DNA of 64,000 bases, from positions 8,023-72,022 of the forward strand of contig JANRIC010000133.1 of NCBI GenBank assembly GCA_033765345.1, read 5' to 3'. The translations under genes were made by a program, and so were the position numbers. The notes below the pieces were generated by a model. The model saw only the letters and a program-made list of their open reading frames with translations, had not been told where the DNA came from and did no database searches. Positions 8,252 through 17,157 of this stretch are shown piece after piece; position 1 is the stretch's first letter, and each line of letters starts with the position of its first letter. The DNA comes from JANRIC01 sp033765345 (lineage in GTDB: Bacteria > Bacteroidota > Bacteroidia > Cytophagales > Microscillaceae).

Positions 8252-10126
8252 ATGACAATAGAATGGCTTATCAATTATTTGGTTCTGATACCATTGTTTG
8301 GGTTTTTTATGAGTGTATTGATTCCTTCTAAGCAAGAAAGAGTTATTTCCTGGAATGCTTTTCTTGTCATAGGATTGCACATGCACAGTGCCGTAATTTA
8401 TGTAATCACCTGGGGGATATGGGGCTTTCCTGTGCTTGACATCAAGGATTTAGTTTTGTTCAAAACTTCTCACTATGAATTCTTTCTGGATTTTCACTTT
8501 GATAAGATCACGGCTGTTTATTTGCTGGTAGGAAGCTTTTTGACTTTTTTGGTAACGATTTACAGCCGTTATTATTTACACAGAGAAGTTGGTTATCGCA
8601 GGTTTTTTAGCACCATTTTGATCTTTTACTTTGGATACAATGTAGTCATTTTCTCTGGAAATCTTGAAACCTTGCTGGTAGGTTGGGAAATATTAGGGAT
8701 TTCTTCTTTTCTGCTGATTGCATTTTACCGAGATCGATACCTACCCGTAAAAAATGCCGTCAAGGTATTTTCTATCTACCGCATCGGAGATGTGGGTTTG
8801 ATTTTGGCTATGTGGGCAAGCCATCATCTTTTTCACGAAAATGTCACTTTCCTCAAACTTAGTAATTACGAATTGGTCAGCTCGCAGCTACAAAATCATA
8901 CCTTAATCGGAATCTTTATCTCGCTGATGATCTTGATTACGGCCTCGGCCAAGTCTGCACAATTGCCATTTTCTTCGTGGTTGCCCAGGGCGATGGAAGG
9001 GCCAACTCCCTCGAGTGCTATATTTTATGGCTCTCTTTCAGTACATATCGGTGTTTTTCTTTTGCTACGTACTTATCCTTTCTGGGAACATCAACTTTCT
9101 GTCAGGATTTTAATTGTTTTGCTGGGTTTATCTACCAGTATTGTGGCATCTGGTATTGCTAGGGTGCAATCTTCTGTCAAGAGTTTGATTGCTTATTCTT
9201 CTATTGCACAAATTGGTCTGATTTTTATTGAAGTAGCCCTGGGTTGGGAAGATTTAGCCTTGATTCACTTTGCCGGAAACGCTTTTTTGAGAACCTATCA
9301 ATTACTGGTTTCTCCTTCAGTAGTCACCTATCTGATTCGAGAGCAGTTCTATAATTACGAACCCCGACAGCACAGTATTGAAGATTCATGGCCAAAAAGG
9401 ATAGAATATACCCTGTACATGCTTTGCCTCAAAGAATGGAACCTGGATTCGATGATGTACCGCTATTTGTGGAATCCCCTCAAGTGGGCAGGTCATAAGA
9501 TGGACTTTTTTACGATCAAAAATGTATTTCTTTTTTCTATTCCTTTTTTCGCAATGGGTGTATTAAGCCTTTATTTTGAGGCTTATATCCCTGAAAACAT
9601 GGAGCATTATCTCCCTTTGCCCTTCTCGGCCATTGGACTTATTATGGTACTCAAGGCATTTACCGAAAGAAAAAACGTACAAATGACTTTGCTCCTTGTG
9701 ATGATGAATCACGCCTGGATCGCTCTTGCGGTGTCATTTAATGAAAATTTCGACCCTCGAGAAACCTTGATTTACCTCAGTGGAATTCTGCTTGCTGGGC
9801 TGGTTGGATATGCCTGCCTAAGACAGCTCAAACTTCAAGAAGAGGATATAGACCTAGATCGCTTTCAGGGACACGCCCAAAAATACCCCCGACTGGCTGG
9901 TATTTTCCTGCTGGCTTGCCTGGGGCTTTCTGGTTTTCCGATTACCCCTACTTATATCGGAGAAGATTTGATATTCAGTCATATCCATAAACATCAACTA
10001 TTTCTGGCATTTCTCATCGCCCTGAGCTTTATCATAGATAGTCTTGCTATCATCCGAATCTATGCCCGGGTTTTCCTGGGTCCTAATGTCAAATCTATTT
10101 ATGAAAGAGCTTACAGATCTTCTTGA
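8252..10126 (+). CDS. dabB: Inorganic carbon transporter subunit DabB (NuoL-like proton channel)
   Basis: A 624-residue polytopic protein related to the proton-translocating NuoL/MrpA subunits. The proton_antipo_M signature is seen around residues 225-270, including SWLPRAMEGPTPSSAIFYG. In DAB complexes this subunit couples cation flow to DabA-driven CO2 hydration. The start lies 4 nt after the dabA stop, so translation is probably coupled. The C-terminal third (after about residue 390) continues with further membrane helices. It is the last gene of the inorganic-carbon operon; a strong terminator follows at 10204-10236. Confidence 0.9.
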   Translation: MTIEWLINYLVLIPLFGFFMSVLIPSKQERVISWNAFLVIGLHMHSAVIYVITWGIWGFPVLDIKDLVLFKTSHYEFFLDFHFDKITAVYLLVGSFLTFLVTIYSRYYLHREVGYRRFFSTILIFYFGYNVVIFSGNLETLLVGWEILGISSFLLIAFYRDRYLPVKNAVKVFSIYRIGDVGLILAMWASHHLFHENVTFLKLSNYELVSSQLQNHTLIGIFISLMILITASAKSAQLPFSSWLPRAMEGPTPSSAIFYGSLSVHIGVFLLLRTYPFWEHQLSVRILIVLLGLSTSIVASGIARVQSSVKSLIAYSSIAQIGLIFIEVALGWEDLALIHFAGNAFLRTYQLLVSPSVVTYLIREQFYNYEPRQHSIEDSWPKRIEYTLYMLCLKEWNLDSMMYRYLWNPLKWAGHKMDFFTIKNVFLFSIPFFAMGVLSLYFEAYIPENMEHYLPLPFSAIGLIMVLKAFTERKNVQMTLLLVMMNHAWIALAVSFNENFDPRETLIYLSGILLAGLVGYACLRQLKLQEEDIDLDRFQGHAQKYPRLAGIFLLACLGLSGFPITPTYIGEDLIFSHIHKHQLFLAFLIALSFIIDSLAIIRIYARVFLGPNVKSIYERAYRSS

Positions 10127-10177
10127 ATGAATGTCTAAGAATTTTCAGTAAGATTTATTTATCTAATTCAAAATCTG

Positions 10178-10185
10178 TATCTTTG
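10178..10185 (+). promoter_or_regulatory. Possible -7 element (TATCTTTG) just before a terminator
   Basis: TATCTTTG is a perfect match to the Bacteroidota -7 consensus. A transcript starting about 7 nt downstream would meet the hairpin at 10204-10236 almost at once. It therefore either drives a terminated or attenuated leader into the PLP-enzyme gene at 10268 or is fortuitous. Confidence 0.4.
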
Positions 10186-10203
10186 GCTGTTATGCGTAAT
10201 TTG

Positions 10204-10236
10204 AAGTTCACCGTATCTTTCGGTGAACTTTTTTTT
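10204..10236 (+). terminator. Rho-independent terminator after dabB
   Basis: The arms AAGTTCACCG (10204-10213) and CGGTGAACTT (10221-10230) pair perfectly around a 7-nt loop and run into eight T residues (10229-10236). It separates the inorganic-carbon operon from the downstream PLP-enzyme gene. Confidence 0.85.
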
Positions 10237-10267
10237 GTATCATTTATAAGCAAAACTCTTTCTACGT

Positions 10268-11377
10268 ATGCATCCAACCTGGTACACCTTGGATAACCAA
10301 GAAGATATAGAAAGCCCGGCACTACTGCTTTATCCTGATCGTATTGCCGAAAACATTGAAAACTGCCTCAAAATTGCAAAAATCCCTGAAAGGCTCAGAC
10401 CACACGTCAAAACACACAAAATCCCAGCATTGATCCGAATGCATCTCGACCGAGGCATTCGTCAATTCAAATGTGCTACACTTGCTGAAGCCCAAATGAT
10501 CGCCGAAACTGGCGGGAAAGACATTCTGATCGCCTATCCGCTTTTCGGTCCTAGCCTCCGAAAATTCGTCCGACTGATGGAGCAATTCCCGGATTGTCGC
10601 TTTTCTACCTTGATTGACCAAGCGGCAAGCATACAGGAATGGGAAAATCATTTGACAGGCAGTTCTTTCAAAGTAAAGCTTCTGGTAGATATTGACTGTG
10701 GCATGGGCAGAACAGGCATCCAGCCCGGCCAAAAAGCCTTCGATCTTTATCAAACAGTAGCCCTTTCTCCCTCTCTGATGATTGGCGGGCTACACGTATA
10801 CGATGGGCATATCCGTGAAAGTAGCTTTGAAGACCGCCAAAAAGCCTGTGCATTGGCCTTTGAGCCTGTAAAACAACTGATTCTACAAATTGAAGCAGCC
10901 GGTTTGCCCCTACCGGAATTCATCTGTGGGGGAAGTCCTTCTTTTCCAGTTCACGCTCAATTCCCTGAAAGAAACCTGAGCCCGGGTACATACATCTTTT
11001 GGGATCAAGGATATGCCACTTTGTTTCCAGATATGGATTTCAAAACAGCCGCAGTGATTTTATGTAGAGTCATCAGTAAACCCACTGAAAATGTACTTTG
11101 CCTGGATCTAGGGCATAAGGCTATCGCTTCGGAAATGCCACACCCCAGAGTGCATTTCTTTGAAATACCCATATACGAAGCACTTAGCCACAGCGAAGAA
11201 CATCTGGTCATCTCCTGCCCCAATGCTGCACAATTCGCCCCCGGAGATTGTATTTATGGCATTCCTACGCATATTTGCCCCACTACTGCACTGCACGAAA
11301 AAGTCTGGATTGTAGAAAACCACCAGGCTCAAAGCACCTGGACAGTCACGGCGCGTAAACGATTGATAGATGTGTAG
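10268..11377 (+). CDS. D-serine dehydratase / D-threonine aldolase family PLP enzyme (alanine-racemase fold)
   Basis: A 369-residue fold-type III PLP enzyme. The PLP lysine is Lys48 in RPHVKTHK, and the beta-barrel core follows with LLVDIDCGMGRTG near residue 140. Near the C-terminus the metal-site motif is H335-I-C337 (THICPT). His-x-Cys is the zinc pair of eukaryotic-type D-serine dehydratases, whereas characterised D-threonine aldolases have His-x-Asp, so dehydratase activity is favoured (family knowledge plus inference). Its products would be pyruvate and ammonia via 2-aminoacrylate, which suits the nearby RidA. The dipeptidase gene follows after 65 nt. Confidence 0.82.
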   Translation: MHPTWYTLDNQEDIESPALLLYPDRIAENIENCLKIAKIPERLRPHVKTHKIPALIRMHLDRGIRQFKCATLAEAQMIAETGGKDILIAYPLFGPSLRKFVRLMEQFPDCRFSTLIDQAASIQEWENHLTGSSFKVKLLVDIDCGMGRTGIQPGQKAFDLYQTVALSPSLMIGGLHVYDGHIRESSFEDRQKACALAFEPVKQLILQIEAAGLPLPEFICGGSPSFPVHAQFPERNLSPGTYIFWDQGYATLFPDMDFKTAAVILCRVISKPTENVLCLDLGHKAIASEMPHPRVHFFEIPIYEALSHSEEHLVISCPNAAQFAPGDCIYGIPTHICPTTALHEKVWIVENHQAQSTWTVTARKRLIDV

Positions 11378-11442
11378 GGAATGGACTATTGACTTTGGTT
11401 CTTGGTGCAGGCACGAACGACGGCTAATATATCCGATATCGA

Positions 11443-12546
11443 ATGAATACCAAATACTCTATGAAATCAAATAGCGATCAATACCTTATCTTTGATGCCC
11501 ACCTAGACCTAGCGATGAATGCCATGGAATGGAATCGTGACCTGACTTGGTCTGTAAACCAAATTCGGGAAAGTGAAACCGGACAAACAGACAAGCCCGA
11601 CCGGGGACGAGGCACAGTTGCCCTTCCTGCTATGCGCTCAGGCAATATTGGTCTGTGTGTGGCCACACAAATCGCTCGTTTTGTCAAACCGTATAGCATT
11701 TTACCTGGATGGCACTCTCCCGAACAAGCCTGGGCACAAACTCAGGGGCAACTCGCCTGGTACAAAGCCATGGAAGCCCAAGGACAAATGACCCAAATTG
11801 TAGATCTGGATTCTTTGGATAAACACCTCTCGAGATGGCAAAATGAGGAAGATTATCAGGCAATCGGGTATATGCTCAGTCTTGAAGGAGCCGACTCTAT
11901 CCTCAGTATGGAATATCTGGAGAAATCTTACGAACAAGGGCTTAGGGCTTTAGGCCCGGCGCATTACGGACCGGGCATTTATGCGATGGGTACAGACGCA
12001 CAGGGCGGGCTGACTGCCAAAGGACCCGAATTGCTGCAAAAAATGGAAGAACTGGGGATTATTTTAGACGTGACACATCTCTGTGATGAGAGCTTCTGGG
12101 AAGCCCTGGATATTTTCAAAGGAGCAGTCTGGGCGAGCCACAGCAATTGCCGAAGCCTGGTGCCGGATCACCGACAATTCAGCGATGTGCAGATCAAAGT
12201 GCTTTTGGAAAGAAATGCTGTGATCGGGGTAGCTTTGGATGCCTGGATGATGGTACCGGCTTGGATCAAAGGACAGACTAGCCCACAAGAAAAAGGGCTG
12301 ACCTTGGAGGTGCTGGTAGATCACATCGATCATATCTGCCAAATTGCCGGAAACTCAAAACATACTGCTATCGGTTCGGATTTGGATGGGGCTTTCGGTA
12401 CAGAGCAATGCCCTATGGATCTGGATACAATTGCCGATTTACAGAAAATCCCCGCTTTATTGCGTCAGAGAGGCTATAATGAAGAAGATATTCAAAATAT
12501 TCTTTCCCGCAATTGGTTGAGGTTCTTGAGAGAAAACTGGATTTAA
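11443..12546 (+). CDS. Membrane-dipeptidase-type (M19) dipeptidase
   Basis: A 367-residue renal-dipeptidase family enzyme. Zinc-site and family motifs are seen in order: DAHLDLA near residue 24, SLEGAD near 146 (bridging Glu), LDVTHL near 207, WASHSNCRSL near 232 and IGSDLDG near 310. M19 enzymes cleave dipeptides and tolerate D-residues at the C-terminal position, which fits the D-amino-acid context. A second in-frame ATG at 11461 is an equally good start. No signal peptide is visible, so it is probably cytoplasmic. It lies in line with the PLP enzyme upstream and the DUF819 carrier downstream. Confidence 0.88.
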   Translation: MNTKYSMKSNSDQYLIFDAHLDLAMNAMEWNRDLTWSVNQIRESETGQTDKPDRGRGTVALPAMRSGNIGLCVATQIARFVKPYSILPGWHSPEQAWAQTQGQLAWYKAMEAQGQMTQIVDLDSLDKHLSRWQNEEDYQAIGYMLSLEGADSILSMEYLEKSYEQGLRALGPAHYGPGIYAMGTDAQGGLTAKGPELLQKMEELGIILDVTHLCDESFWEALDIFKGAVWASHSNCRSLVPDHRQFSDVQIKVLLERNAVIGVALDAWMMVPAWIKGQTSPQEKGLTLEVLVDHIDHICQIAGNSKHTAIGSDLDGAFGTEQCPMDLDTIADLQKIPALLRQRGYNEEDIQNILSRNWLRFLRENWI

Positions 12547-12628
12547 ATCAAATAATTTCTTCAAAATCTACTATCTTGCCGACTGTTGTTCCAAAAATTC
12601 TACAAATCTTTTAATAGTATCTGCCCTT

Positions 12629-13876
12629 ATGGAAAAAGCCTTCTTTACCAACGATGCCATTGTGTTTGGTATATTGATGTTAGTCTTGGCAATCGTATTC
12701 AAAACTGCCTCTCTGCCGCAGTTTAGAAAATTTTACAGCATCGTACCCACCGTGCTTCTCTGTTATTTTATTCCCTCTTTGCTGAACTCTGCAGGCATCA
12801 TTTCGGGGCAGGATTCACAGCTTTATTCTGTAGCTTCTCGATACTTACTCCCTGCTTGTTTGGTATTACTGACCATCAGTACGGATTTCCAAGCCATTCA
12901 TCGCCTCGGTGGTAAAGCTTTGATTATCTTTTTGACGGGTAGCCTGGGAGTGGTGCTTGGCGGACCGATTGCCCTGCTGATCATGTTGGCCATTGCCCCA
13001 GATATGGTACGCGTAGAAGGTATAGACCAGATATGGCCGGGGCTTACGACCATAGCCGGAAGCTGGATCGGAGGTAGTGCCAATCAGGCAGCCATGAAAG
13101 AGGTCTTCCAGGTTGATGATAAGCTATTTTCAATTATGGTGACCGTAGATATTGTGGTGGCTAATTTTTGGATGGCTTTTCTGCTGTATGGAGCGGGCAT
13201 TTCTGGAAAAATTGATCGTTTTCTAAAAGCTGATAGCCGTGTGATTGCAGAGATTCAGCAAAAAATGGCCGATTATCAGGCAAGCATTGTTCGGATTCCT
13301 CAGTTAGGTGATGTAATGATGATCGGGGGGGTTGCTTTCGGATGCACGGCTTTGTCGCATTGGGGAGCAGATTTGATCTTGCCTTATCTTGATGCCCATA
13401 AAGATTTTCTGGAAGCCTACAGACTCGGTGCCGTAAATTCGGGCTTTTTCTGGATTGTAGTCATTGCCACGACTTTGGGCTTGGGTTTATCTTTTACCAA
13501 TCTTAGGCAGCTTGAAGGCGTGGGTGCCTCCCAAACAGGAAGTTTATTTATTTACATCTTAGTAGCCACCATTGGTATGCAAATGGACATTACGGCGATT
13601 TTTCAGTATCCGGGTTTTCTTTTGATCGGCATTATTTGGATGACAGTGCATATCACCTTGCTACTGCTTGTAGCTTGGCTCATCAAAGCTCCCTTTTTCT
13701 TTGTAGCCGTGGGCAGCCAGGCAAATATCGGAGGAGCCGCATCTGCACCCATCGTTGCTTCTGCTTTCCACCCTTCTTTGGCCCCGGTGGGGGTATTATT
13801 GGCTGTATTGGGTTATGCATTAGGTACTTATGGTGGTATCTTGTGTGGTTATATTATGCAGGCTATTCTGGGGTGA
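12629..13876 (+). CDS. DUF819 family integral membrane protein
   Basis: A 415-residue membrane protein with about 11 hydrophobic segments, of the DUF819 (YjcL-like) family. Typical segments are GSWIGGSANQAAMKEVF near residue 148, and near the C-terminus GSQANIGGAASAPIVASAF. DUF819 proteins are thought to be carriers, but no substrate is established. It follows the M19 dipeptidase by 82 nt and is the last gene of the putative D-amino-acid/dipeptide cluster, so uptake of a peptide or amino acid is plausible. A 21-bp tandem array begins 53 nt after its stop codon. Confidence 0.8.
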   Translation: MEKAFFTNDAIVFGILMLVLAIVFKTASLPQFRKFYSIVPTVLLCYFIPSLLNSAGIISGQDSQLYSVASRYLLPACLVLLTISTDFQAIHRLGGKALIIFLTGSLGVVLGGPIALLIMLAIAPDMVRVEGIDQIWPGLTTIAGSWIGGSANQAAMKEVFQVDDKLFSIMVTVDIVVANFWMAFLLYGAGISGKIDRFLKADSRVIAEIQQKMADYQASIVRIPQLGDVMMIGGVAFGCTALSHWGADLILPYLDAHKDFLEAYRLGAVNSGFFWIVVIATTLGLGLSFTNLRQLEGVGASQTGSLFIYILVATIGMQMDITAIFQYPGFLLIGIIWMTVHITLLLLVAWLIKAPFFFVAVGSQANIGGAASAPIVASAFHPSLAPVGVLLAVLGYALGTYGGILCGYIMQAILG

Positions 13877-13929
13877 TGAGGGGTCGGGTGCAAGGGGTCG
13901 GGGAAAGGAGTGTAATACAAAGGAAAATA

Positions 13930-14271
13930 AGCTTACAGTACAGAGAAAAAGGCTTACAGTGCAGAGAAAAAGGCTTACAGTGCAGAGAAAAAGGCTTACA
14001 GTGCGAAAAAAAAGGCTTACAGTGCGGAAAAAAAGGCTTACAGTGCGGAAAAAAAGGCTTACAGTGCGGAAAAAAAGGCTTACAGTGCGGAAAAAAGGGC
14101 TTGCAGTGTGGAGAAAAGGGTTTACAGTGCGGAGAAAAAGGCTTACGGTGCGGAGAAAAAGGCTTACAGTGCGAAAAAAAAGGCTTACAGTGCGGAGAAA
14201 AAGGCTTACAGTGCGAAGAAAAAGGCTTACAGTGCGGAGAAAAAGGCTTACAGTGCGAAGAAAAAGGCTTA
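13930..14271 (+). repeat. 21-bp tandem repeat array, 16 copies plus a partial copy
   Basis: Sixteen consecutive units of consensus GGCTTACAGTGCGGAGAAAA plus one A run from 13930 to 14265, followed by a 6-nt partial copy. The first half of each unit is nearly invariant; most changes are A/G swaps in the purine tail. Because 21 is divisible by three, the array is open in all three forward frames and in two reverse frames. The long low-complexity frames over it are therefore expected and not evidence of a gene. It fills the gap between the DUF819 gene and the Kdo-transferase gene. Confidence 0.95.
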
Positions 14272-14317
14272 ATAAAGGGTTGTATACGTGTAACTCGATG
14301 ATATTCAAAAAATTAGG

Positions 14318-15556
14318 ATGAAAATAGTTTATTGGTTGGTTATTTCTTTGTATTTCTTGCTGTTGCGAGGGGTGGCTTTTTTTAATCCAAAAGCCCGTAA
14401 GTGGGTAGAAGGGCGTAAAGGAGTTTTTGAGCGTGTAGAAGCCGCTTTGAAAGGTAATCAATCGCCGATTCTTTGGTTTCATGCGGCTTCTTTGGGTGAA
14501 TTTGAACAGGGTAGGCCAGTCATGGAACAACTCAAGGCACTTTACCCTGAAATTAAAATTTTCCTGACCTTTTTCTCCCCCTCGGGCTATGAAGTTCGCA
14601 AAAATTACGAGAAAGCCGACTACATTTTTTACCTGCCGGCCGATAGTCCTCGAAATGCCCCTAAGTTGATTGCCTTGATAAAACCCAAAGCTGTGTTTTT
14701 TATTAAATATGAGTTTTGGTATTTTTATTTGCGTGAGGTACAAAAAGCAGGGATTCCGCTGATTTTATTTTCGGCTACTTTCAGGGAAAGCCAGTTTTTT
14801 TTTAAATCATATAGCGGGATGTTTAGAAAATTGCTTCGGGGCTATAGCCATATTTTTGTGCAAAATCAACGCTCTTTGGATTTATTAAAAAATATAGGCA
14901 TTCATCAAAGCAGTGTGGCTTATGATACCCGATTCGACCGTGTGCTGGCTGGCAGTCTGGAAGCACGGGAGATTCCCTTAGCCGAAAAATTCAAGAATAA
15001 GCAAAAATTGCTGGTCATTGGTAGTTGTTGGGGGCGCGACCTGGATGTACTCCTCCCTTTTTTGAATGAATTTACAAAGCCGCTCAAAGTCATCATTGCT
15101 CCTCACGAAATCAAGGAAAGCACCCTGGAACGCATAGAAAACGCCTTAAAAAATAGTACCATACGTTACTCTCAGGCTCAGTTAGATACCGTCAGGCAGT
15201 ACGAAGTGCTGTTGATAGACAATGTAGGCATGCTTTCGGCACTTTATCGCTACGGCGAATTTGCATACATTGGAGGTGCTTTTGGTGAAGGGCTGCACAA
15301 TATCCTGGAGCCTGCTGTGTATGGTGTACCTATTTTTTTTGGGAGTGATTACAAAGACTATCCCGAAGCTGAGGAGCTAATCCAAAGACGAGGTGCTTAC
15401 AGCATTCGGCAAGTAGAAGAACTGAGCCGAATCTTCCAAGAATTGTATGAAAACGAGGAACTAAGGCGTACTCAGGGGGAAAACTCCAAAAAATACATCC
15501 TTGAGCATGGTGGAGGCACTCAGGAGATTGTCCGATATTTTCAAACATTGGTCTAG
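14318..15556 (+). CDS. waaA: 3-deoxy-D-manno-octulosonic acid (Kdo) transferase
   Basis: A 412-residue GT30-family glycosyltransferase that transfers Kdo from CMP-Kdo to lipid IVA at the inner membrane. There is an N-terminal membrane anchor (residues about 1-18), then the catalytic-Glu motif ASLGEFEQGRP with Glu61, at the same place as Glu60 in E. coli. The C-terminal half has the GGAFGEGLHNILEPAVYG donor-binding loop. Length is normal. The start is 46 nt after the end of the 21-bp array, so its leader or read-through transcript may carry the repeats. An XRE regulator is convergent downstream. Confidence 0.92.
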   Translation: MKIVYWLVISLYFLLLRGVAFFNPKARKWVEGRKGVFERVEAALKGNQSPILWFHAASLGEFEQGRPVMEQLKALYPEIKIFLTFFSPSGYEVRKNYEKADYIFYLPADSPRNAPKLIALIKPKAVFFIKYEFWYFYLREVQKAGIPLILFSATFRESQFFFKSYSGMFRKLLRGYSHIFVQNQRSLDLLKNIGIHQSSVAYDTRFDRVLAGSLEAREIPLAEKFKNKQKLLVIGSCWGRDLDVLLPFLNEFTKPLKVIIAPHEIKESTLERIENALKNSTIRYSQAQLDTVRQYEVLLIDNVGMLSALYRYGEFAYIGGAFGEGLHNILEPAVYGVPIFFGSDYKDYPEAEELIQRRGAYSIRQVEELSRIFQELYENEELRRTQGENSKKYILEHGGGTQEIVRYFQTLV

Positions 15557-15666
15557 CAAAAAGCCAATTTTAAAATTAAAAAAATCATACAGCAAAGACG
15601 AACTATCGTGCAGATTGACTGCCGATAATTCGCTTCTTACATTTTGATGATCAAAAAATAAAAGCT

Positions 15667-16032
15667 TTATAAAACTGTATTTTGCGCCCTGCTTTGAGCC
15701 ACCATTTGCTCAAGGAGAAACACGATTTTATCCAGTTTATCAGCCAAAGCCTGAAATTTGTCCTTAGTGACATATTCGGCTTGCGGCTCGCCCAAGTAGT
15801 AAGGCAAGCTAGGTGGTTCGTCCTGAATGAGGTCTTTCACCAGCAAATCCGTAATTTCAATCTTAAAATATTCTGAGAATTGAATGATCATCTCGATATT
15901 CGGTTCGGTGAGTCCATTTTCGTAGTTACCGACTGTACTCCGAGCTACCCCAAATATTTTGGCGAACTCTTCTTGTTTGAGTCTATTTTTAAGCCTCAGA
16001 TGTCTTATGTTAGAAGGAAGGCAATTTTTCAT
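15667..16032 (-). CDS. XRE-family helix-turn-helix regulator
   Basis: A 121-residue protein. Residues about 8-62 form a Cro/CI-type HTH (LRLKNRLKQEEFAKIFG followed by VARSTVGNYENG). Residues about 85-115 are a predicted amphipathic helix (LADKLDKIVFLLEQMV), probably for dimerisation. It diverges from rsgA across a 198-nt AT-rich gap. Target genes are unknown; autoregulation is common in this family. Confidence 0.82.
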   Translation of the reverse strand: MKNCLPSNIRHLRLKNRLKQEEFAKIFGVARSTVGNYENGLTEPNIEMIIQFSEYFKIEITDLLVKDLIQDEPPSLPYYLGEPQAEYVTKDKFQALADKLDKIVFLLEQMVAQSRAQNTVL

Positions 16033-16176
16033 GTAAGATACAACTATATTGGTTATACATCAGAAATCACGTCACAAGTATACAAAAAAAAGCGCATTTT
16101 AGTAAAAAAATATGTCAAAAATTTCACAAATAATTTTGACTTAAGCCGGAAATTTCTCTCAAAGGCTAAATTTGCT

Positions 16177-16184
16177 TATCTTTG
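16177..16184 (+). promoter_or_regulatory. Probable -7 element for rsgA (TATCTTTG)
   Basis: A perfect TAnnTTTG match 46 nt before the rsgA ATG in a very AT-rich gap. No TTTG sits at the expected -33 spacing; the nearest (16135-16138) is too far upstream. Confidence 0.5.
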
Positions 16185-16230
16185 TAAAATTATCAAAGCA
16201 ATTTTTTATGAAAATTAAAATTATTCCTCT

Positions 16231-17154
16231 ATGCAGGGTACTGTAATGCGTTCAACCGGTTCTTGGTACGAGATACGTTCCGAAAATCAGCAAATCATCA
16301 AATGCCGCCTGCGGGGCAAGTTTAAAATCAAAGGGCTCAAAGTCACCAACCCCATCGCTGTAGGGGATCAGGTGCTGTTTGAAATCGAGAACGAGGCCGA
16401 AGGCACCGGGGTCATCCGTGATATTCTTCCCCGAAACAATTACATCATCCGGCGTTCTGTTCATAAAACTGGGCACGGACACATGATCGCCGCCAATCTG
16501 GATCAGGCCATTCTGATTGCCACCCTGATTTTCCCCAAAACCTCCCTGGGTTTTATTGATCGTTTTCTGGTGACCGCCGAAACCTTTCGCATCCCTTCCA
16601 AGCTGGTCTTCAACAAAGCCGACCTCTGGAATGAAGAAGCCCTGACCTATACCCACGAACTGATGGAAACCTACGAACAGCTAGGCTATCACTGCCTGTA
16701 TACTTCGGCTACCGAAGGTCTGAATATTGATAAATTTGAGCAATTGCTCCACCATAAAAGATCGCTTCTTTCGGGGCATTCGGGTGTAGGGAAGTCTACC
16801 CTGGTCAATTGTATTGCCCCTCAGCTCAATTTGCGTACCGCTGAGGTCTCGACCTTTGCCAATAAAGGCGTTCATACCACGACTTATGCCGAGATGTTTG
16901 AGATTGCTCCCGATACATTTATCATCGATACACCAGGGATCAAAGAACTGGGGTTGTTAGAAGTTGGTGAAGAAGAATTATCACATTATTTCCCGGAGAT
17001 GCGCGCGCTTTTCGGTGAATGCAAATACCATAATTGTCGCCACCTCAACGAACCTCAATGTGCAGTGCTCGATGCCGTAGAATCCGGCAAAATCGCCGAA
17101 AGCCGCTACCTAAGCTACCTAAGTATGATGGATGGGTATGATAATCGGAGGTAA
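16231..17154 (+). CDS. rsgA: Ribosome small subunit-dependent GTPase RsgA
   Basis: A 307-residue circularly permuted GTPase that helps mature the 30S subunit. An OB-fold lies at residues 1-75. The permuted G-motif order is visible: NKAD (G4) near 130, then the P-loop GHSGVGKST at 182-190, then DTPG (G3) near 232. The C-terminal zinc-binding knuckle CKYHNCRHLNEPQC ends the protein. Everything expected is intact and the length is typical. A palindromic element follows the stop codon immediately. Confidence 0.95.
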   Translation: MQGTVMRSTGSWYEIRSENQQIIKCRLRGKFKIKGLKVTNPIAVGDQVLFEIENEAEGTGVIRDILPRNNYIIRRSVHKTGHGHMIAANLDQAILIATLIFPKTSLGFIDRFLVTAETFRIPSKLVFNKADLWNEEALTYTHELMETYEQLGYHCLYTSATEGLNIDKFEQLLHHKRSLLSGHSGVGKSTLVNCIAPQLNLRTAEVSTFANKGVHTTTYAEMFEIAPDTFIIDTPGIKELGLLEVGEEELSHYFPEMRALFGECKYHNCRHLNEPQCAVLDAVESGKIAESRYLSYLSMMDGYDNRR

Positions 17155-17157
17155 TTC

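Noticed and set aside
13930..14271. The 21-bp array as a CRISPR array
   Set aside because: There are no spacers between units and no cas genes nearby.
13830..14321. Two overlapping plus-strand frames of heptapeptide repeats over the 21-bp array
   Set aside because: A 21-bp repeat without stops is open in several frames at once; the peptides are low-complexity and start inside the DUF819 gene.
13820..14743. A 307-codon minus-strand frame over the array and the start of waaA
   Set aside because: It overlaps the well-supported waaA and DUF819 genes on the other strand, and its repeat part is the complement of the array.
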